Source: Spirochaetota bacterium (GTDB lineage Bacteria > Spirochaetota > Spirochaetia > Treponematales > UBA12059). From it: a stretch of DNA of 11,766 nucleotides. Location: NCBI GenBank assembly GCA_022709445.1, contig JAKLIU010000033.1:1-11766 (forward strand), given 5' to 3'. Under the pieces are notes generated by a model. That model was given only the letters and a program-made list of their open reading frames with translations. It searched no databases and was not told the DNA's origin. The position numbers and the translations under genes were made by a program. Of this stretch, positions 6,809 to 11,766 are shown in pieces. Positions within the stretch are counted from its first letter, which is position 1, and the number at the start of each line of letters is the position of its first letter.

Positions 6809-7092
6809 TACCGGGTGCCCCGCGCGTCGCGCACGAGCAGTCCGCGGTCCACCAGGAAGCGCCGCATGAGCGCGTGGTCCTCGTTGACCGCCGACAGGAT
6901 GGAACGGACCTCCGCGTCGGAGTAGTCCCTGCCCCGCTCGAAACGCTCCGCCACCAGCGTCATGACGACGAGCCTGTGCCCCTCCCGGGCCGGTATGCGC
7001 TTGAGCCTCCCGTCGGCGTCGAAGAAATTCGCTATGACGCGGGAGTCGGCGTCGTCGCGGTCCGCGGCTTTCCCATCCATGCTTCCGAGCAT
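6796..7092 (-). CDS. DUF2087 domain protein
   Basis: This is a 98-residue protein from the ATG at 7092 (94 residues from the ATG at 7080). It matches the DUF2087 pattern along nearly its whole length: FFDADGRLKRIPAREGHRLVVMTL, then ERFERGRDYSDAEVRSIL, then DHALMRRFLVDRGLLVRDARGTRYRRP. Proteins of this family are small and soluble; some are fused to ArsR-type helix-turn-helix domains, so a regulatory role has been supposed, but the function is not known. Neither start has a clear ribosome binding site; 7092 has GGGGCGG at a reasonable distance, while GGAAG before 7080 is too close. It is convergent with xdhC and divergent from ettA, with 54 nt between the starts. No link to selenium is visible. 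Confidence 0.82.
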   Translation of the reverse strand: MLGSMDGKAADRDDADSRVIANFFDADGRLKRIPAREGHRLVVMTLVAERFERGRDYSDAEVRSILSAVNEDHALMRRFLVDRGLLVRDARGTRYRRP

Positions 7093-7133
7093 ATCACGAA
7101 CCGCCCCACTTAAACCGCAGCCCGGTTTTCCGC

Positions 7134-7139
7134 TATACT
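7134..7139 (+). promoter_or_regulatory. -10 box of ettA, suggesting a leaderless mRNA
   Basis: TATACT ends 7 nt before the ATG at 7147, so transcription would begin at or next to the start codon. The -35 is weak (TTAAAC at 7110-7115, 18-bp spacing). No Shine-Dalgarno sequence precedes the ATG, which agrees with leaderless initiation. Confidence 0.5.
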
Positions 7140-7146
7140 CCCGGCC

Positions 7147-8826
<1,680 letters not shown>

Positions 8827-8828
8827 AA

Positions 8829-8864
8829 CGGACATCCGGTTCGGTTGCGCCGGCGGCCTGTCCG
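8829..8864 (+). terminator. Hairpin after the ettA stop codon
   Basis: CGGACA (8829-8834) pairs with TGTCCG (8859-8864), and CCGG (8836-8839) can pair with CCGG (8850-8853) inside. It begins 2 nt after the TAG. No T-run follows, so it may act as an RNA 3'-end stabiliser or Rho-linked end rather than a classical terminator. Confidence 0.4.
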
Positions 8865-8879
8865 CGTTCCAGGTACGGA

Positions 8880-8898
8880 CCTTTCGCGCAGCGAAAGG
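8880..8898 (+). other. Hairpin in the ettA downstream spacer
   Basis: CCTTTCG, loop CGCAG and CGAAAGG form a perfect 7-bp stem between the two tail copies. No T-tract follows and its function is unclear. Confidence 0.45.
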
Positions 8899-8926
8899 AC
8901 GCGGCCGGCCGAGGGCCGGACGAGGG

Positions 8927-8968
8927 CCGCACCGATACGTTTACAGGGAGCTGGAGCGGTAGAAACGG
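8927..8968 (+). repeat. Direct repeat copy 2 (remnant ettA tail)
   Basis: This copy would encode PHRYVYRELER followed by TAG if read in the matching frame. Relative to copy 1 it has three changes, each G in place of A: two are silent (CCA/CCG, GAA/GAG) and one gives Lys to Glu. One extra A follows the stop. No start codon or ABC domain precedes it, so it is not expressed as a gene. Confidence 0.88.
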
Positions 8969-8970
8969 CA

Positions 8971-9001
8971 GCCGACTGTCAGCCCGCGGCGGGCGGTCGG
9001 C
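8971..9001 (+). terminator. Hairpin after the second ettA tail copy
   Basis: GCCGAC (8971-8976) pairs with GTCGGC (8996-9001), with an inner GCCCG-CGG-CGGGC stem (8982-8994). Like the hairpin after copy 1, it is followed at once by GTTCC. No T-run is present. The rest of the spacer to 9069 shows no convincing promoter for the next operon. Confidence 0.4.
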
Positions 9002-9059
9002 GTTCCTCGAAGTCAGGAATAGCGCGGAACACATCAGGTTTTCATGGAGTGTCCTGCAG

Positions 9060-9064
9060 GGAGG
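9060..9064 (+). promoter_or_regulatory. Ribosome binding site of the membrane-protein gene
   Basis: GGAGG lies 5 nt before the ATG at 9070. It selects that start over the open frame reaching further upstream through the repeat. Confidence 0.8.
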
Positions 9065-9069
9065 CAAGC

Positions 9070-9849
9070 ATGGAGTACAGGCTCGGACGCTTTGGCGTCG
9101 GCGAATCGATAGGCAAGGCCATGAGCATCATCATCGACAACCTGCCGGTGTTCCTGCTGACGGGAACGCTCGTCGGACTGGCGTCGAGGACACTCACTCC
9201 CCTGCTGGAAAGCCTGGGTCCCCTGGGTTCCTTCGGATCCAGCCTGCTCGCCACCCTGACCAATTCCGTCTACACGGGAGTGGTCGCGCGATTCGTCGCC
9301 GGCAAGTACCTCCGCCCGGACAGCCTGGCCGGGGACGCCGCCAAGGTGATCCGCTCCCTGCCCCTCATCATGGCGGCCGCGGTGCTGGTCTCGCTGGCGG
9401 TCATGGGAGGGTTGATCCTGCTGGTGATACCCGGCATCATCTTCAGCCTGGGTTTCTATTTCAGCACCACCATCGTCGCCGTGGAGGAGCTGGGACCCGT
9501 CGCCGCCATGAAACGCAGCTGGAGGCTGACCAAGGGCCACCGGGGCGACGTGTTCGGCCTGAACATGCTGCTCATCCTGATAGCCTTCGCCGTGATGGTG
9601 GCCCTCGAGCTCCTGGGCAGGCTGGTCTCCCCGGTCGGCGTGCCGGGCCTCGCGAAGGCGACGAGCCTGGTCACGGACCTGCTCTCGACCATCATCACCG
9701 GAGGCATGACCGCCGCGGCCTCGACCGTGTTCTACCTGGGATTGAGGACAGCCGAGGAAGGGCTGGAGGCCGAGCGCATAGCCGTCACCTTCGACCTGGA
9801 TGGCATCGAGGGCGCCACGGAGGGCGATCCGGGGAGCGCGGGGTCGTAA
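9070..9849 (+). CDS. Polytopic membrane protein, GPDPase_memb/DUF975-like
   Basis: This 259-residue integral membrane protein has about five or six hydrophobic segments, the clearest near residues 18-38, 98-120, 120-140, 160-185 and 205-235. The pattern LLVIPGIIFSLGFYFSTTIVAVEELGPVAAMKRSWRLTKGHRGDVFGLN is typical of membrane proteins related to the glycerophosphodiester phosphodiesterase membrane domain, with the conserved RSWxLTKG loop. There is no catalytic domain. The last 25 residues are acidic and hydrophilic. The gene sits 3 nt before the RDD-SpoIIM gene, so the two are co-transcribed and may form a membrane complex. The exact function is unknown. Confidence 0.72.
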   Translation: MEYRLGRFGVGESIGKAMSIIIDNLPVFLLTGTLVGLASRTLTPLLESLGPLGSFGSSLLATLTNSVYTGVVARFVAGKYLRPDSLAGDAAKVIRSLPLIMAAAVLVSLAVMGGLILLVIPGIIFSLGFYFSTTIVAVEELGPVAAMKRSWRLTKGHRGDVFGLNMLLILIAFAVMVALELLGRLVSPVGVPGLAKATSLVTDLLSTIITGGMTAAASTVFYLGLRTAEEGLEAERIAVTFDLDGIEGATEGDPGSAGS

Positions 9850-9852
9850 ACG

Positions 9853-11559
9853 GTGAAACTCGACCGTTTCGAGATCGAGACGCCGGAACGCGTCCGCTTC
9901 CGCTACGTCCCCGCCGAGAGCGCCGCCCGGGCGGGAGCCTTCCTCCTGGACCTGCTGCTCCAGGCCGGCCTGGCCCTGGCGGTGGTCCTCCTGCTCATCG
10001 GGCTGGAGCTCTTCACGGATCCCGGCCCCTTCGCGGCCTTCGCCCTGATGACGCTCTTCGTGGTGCAGTGGGGGTACGGCGCCTTCTTCGAGGCCAGGAC
10101 GGGCGGCAGGACGCCGGGCAAGTCAGCCATGAAGATCCGCGTGGTCCGCTCGGACGGGCTGCCCCTGGACCTGCGCTCGGTGGCGATACGCAACCTGCTC
10201 AGGGGCGCTGACGGGCTGCCGGTCATGATCCTCCCCCTCCTGGGCGGTTTCGTGTCCATGGCCGATCCCCTGTCGCGCAGGCTGGGCGACCTGGTGGCCG
10301 GCACCGTGGTGGTCAAGGACGAGCGGCACTCCCTCGTACGGCCGGATCCCGCGGTCCGCGGTTTCAGCAGCCGCGCCGAGCCCATCATGCCGCCTCCCGG
10401 CAAGGCCCTGGACGAGACGGGTCTGTGGAAGCTCAGGCGCTTCCTCAATTCCAGCGACGCCCTCGCGCCCGCCCGGAGGGATGCGGTGGCCCTGGAGCTG
10501 GCGACCAAGCTCGCCTCCAGGCTGGGGACGGGTATCGAGGGCGAGCCCCTGGACTTCATCCTCGCGGTCTACCTGGGCCACGGACCGGTGGCCTCGGAGG
10601 AGTTCTGCCGCGAGCGGGGAGGCGCATGGTCCCAGCTGGAGGGGCTCCTGAGCGCTGCCCGAGAACAGGGCGGACGGGTCTCCCCGGCGTCGGCCAGGCG
10701 CTTCCTGGAGCTGTTCAGGAAGGCCTGCGGCGACCTGGCCGCCGCGCGTTCCCGCGGGCTGGCACCCGACGCGGTGGACTACCTGAACGCCCTCGTGGGG
10801 GAGGCCAGGTCGGTGGTCTACGTATCGGACGAGGGCTCCGGGAGCGGCCCCCTGTTCAGGGCCGCGCTCCGCGCCCCGGCCGCGGTCCGCAGGCGGCTGC
10901 CCTTCATCGCCGCCTCCTTCCTGCTCTTCGCCCTTCCCCTGGCCCTGTCCGGCATCGCCGCCCTGAACGGGCCCGGGCGGACCGCGGGCTGGACCGACAT
11001 CCGGAGGCTGGAGCGGATGGCGGAGGACTACTCGAAGATCGGCTTCGACGGACGGAGCTTCCGGGAAGCCAGCGACATGGCCGCCTTCTACATATCCAAC
11101 AACGTGGGCATCGTGCTGAGGACCCTGGCGGGCGGCGTGTTCATGGGCCTGGGCAGCGCGTTCTTCCTGGTGGAAAACGGCCTGTCCATCGGCGCCACCC
11201 TGGGCTACGTGAGCGCTCGCGGCCACGGGCAGGCCATCCTGAGATTCGTGACCGCTCACTCGGTGTTCGAGCTGGGCGGACTCATGCTGGCCGGCGCCGC
11301 CGGGCTGCTCATGGGCTGGAAGCTGCTGGTCTCCGGTCGGGGATCGAGGCTGGAGGCCGTGCGCTCGTCCATGGACGACTTCCTGCCCATGTCGGCGATG
11401 GCCGTCGGCCTGACGTTTTCCGCGGCATTCATAGAAGCCTGGCTGTCCCCCTCGGGAGCGAGCCAGGGCGCCAGGCTGGGCGTGGCCGCGGCCTGCGCGG
11501 CGTTCCTCGCGCTGTGGTACGCCGTCGCGCTGCGGCGGGACCGCGGGGTCCGGGCGTGA
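9853..11559 (+). CDS. RDD-SpoIIM (DUF95) fusion membrane protein
   Basis: This 568-residue protein starts at GTG. Residues about 18-157 form an RDD domain: Arg26 and Asp33 in the first helix, GGRTPGKSAMKIRVV, and DPLSRRLGDLVAGTVVV at the end. A soluble stretch of about 170 residues follows. Residues about 335-560 are a SpoIIM/DUF95 domain with several membrane helices: YISNNVGIVL (Asn416-Asn417), the FLVENGLSIGATLGY motif (Asn442), TAHSVFELGGLMLAG (His469, Glu473) and FIEAWLSPS. RDD and SpoIIM genes are usually separate neighbours in clusters with MoxR and DUF58; here they are joined. A sporulation role is not implied, since SpoIIM homologues are widespread in non-sporulating bacteria. The molecular function is unknown. 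Its stop overlaps the next start (GTGA). Confidence 0.86.
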   Translation: MKLDRFEIETPERVRFRYVPAESAARAGAFLLDLLLQAGLALAVVLLLIGLELFTDPGPFAAFALMTLFVVQWGYGAFFEARTGGRTPGKSAMKIRVVRSDGLPLDLRSVAIRNLLRGADGLPVMILPLLGGFVSMADPLSRRLGDLVAGTVVVKDERHSLVRPDPAVRGFSSRAEPIMPPPGKALDETGLWKLRRFLNSSDALAPARRDAVALELATKLASRLGTGIEGEPLDFILAVYLGHGPVASEEFCRERGGAWSQLEGLLSAAREQGGRVSPASARRFLELFRKACGDLAAARSRGLAPDAVDYLNALVGEARSVVYVSDEGSGSGPLFRAALRAPAAVRRRLPFIAASFLLFALPLALSGIAALNGPGRTAGWTDIRRLERMAEDYSKIGFDGRSFREASDMAAFYISNNVGIVLRTLAGGVFMGLGSAFFLVENGLSIGATLGYVSARGHGQAILRFVTAHSVFELGGLMLAGAAGLLMGWKLLVSGRGSRLEAVRSSMDDFLPMSAMAVGLTFSAAFIEAWLSPSGASQGARLGVAAACAAFLALWYAVALRRDRGVRA

Positions 11560-11766
11560 GCCGCCAGCCTCGCCGTGGCTCGGCCGCCGCGTCCGCGTTC
11601 ATCGTGTTGCCGGTCCTGGCGGCCGCCCTCGCATCCTGCGCCGGTACCCGGGGAGCCGACGGCCCGCCCGGGGCGGACGCGGTGCGCAGCCTGGTGCTCG
11701 GCCGGCCGGACGCCGCGCCCCTGCGGGAGTCCGGTTCCGCGCCAGCGCTGCCTCCCTGGATCATCC
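11556..11766 (+). CDS. Lipoprotein, 5' part only
   Basis: The frame opens with GTG overlapping the previous stop (GTGA) and runs off the right edge after 70 codons. The N-terminus is MSRQPRRGS, then a hydrophobic stretch FIVLPVLAAALASC, which is a lipoprotein signal peptide with lipobox LASC and the lipidated Cys at residue 28. What follows is Gly/Pro/Ala-rich and then ends with LPPWII. The mature domain is cut off, so its family cannot be named. Position in the operon suggests an envelope partner of the two preceding membrane proteins. Confidence 0.72.
   Translation, partial: MSRQPRRGSAAASAFIVLPVLAAALASCAGTRGADGPPGADAVRSLVLGRPDAAPLRESGSAPALPPWII

Noticed and set aside
8880..8898. Intrinsic terminator at the 7-bp hairpin
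   Set aside because: It is followed by ACGCGG with no T-run, so it was kept only as a hairpin.
8845..9069. N-terminal extension of the membrane protein upstream of 9070
   Set aside because: The extension runs through the repeat and hairpins. A GGAGG ribosome binding site marks the ATG at 9070.

Overview
This is GC-rich bacterial DNA carrying a complete selenocysteine (Sec) decoding locus. Next to it lie an ABC-F translation factor and the start of a membrane-protein/lipoprotein operon. The final gene has a lipobox signal peptide. The truncated two-component kinase, EttA and the RDD/SpoIIM cluster fit a Gram-negative-type bacterium. The kinase H-box region and the EttA sequence look loosely spirochaete- or Desulfobacterota-like, but this taxonomic guess is weak. 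There are no mobile elements, CRISPR arrays or rRNA.

Region 1 (1-2431, minus strand) holds selD and, downstream of it, a sensor histidine kinase cut by the left edge. selD appears broken because an in-frame UGA follows codon 16. The UGA aligns with catalytic Cys17 of E. coli SelD and is followed at bacterial SECIS distance by a hairpin, so SelD is itself a selenoprotein starting at 2431.

Region 2 (2432-6768, plus strand) runs from a divergent promoter pair into tRNA-Sec (2586-2674), selA, selB and an XdhC-family gene. selA begins 4 nt after the tRNA discriminator base, selA and selB overlap by ATGA, and xdhC follows selB after 14 nt with a strong ribosome binding site. The logic is: SelD makes selenophosphate, SelA converts Ser-tRNA-Sec to Sec-tRNA-Sec, and SelB delivers it to UGA codons marked by a SECIS, including the one in selD. 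The XdhC-like gene hints that a molybdenum hydroxylase, perhaps a selenium-dependent one, is part of the same physiology.

Region 3 (6769-9069) holds a convergent small DUF2087 gene, then ettA, whose -10 box sits so close to its ATG that the mRNA may be leaderless. The spacer after ettA (8827-9069) carries a second, slightly diverged copy of the last 12 codons of ettA. Each copy is followed by a hairpin.

Region 4 (9070-11766) is a tight operon: a polytopic membrane protein, an RDD-SpoIIM (DUF95) fusion protein and the start of a lipoprotein (GTGA overlap). Genes of these families commonly sit with MoxR/DUF58/DUF4350/DUF4129 genes, which would be expected to the right of the window.
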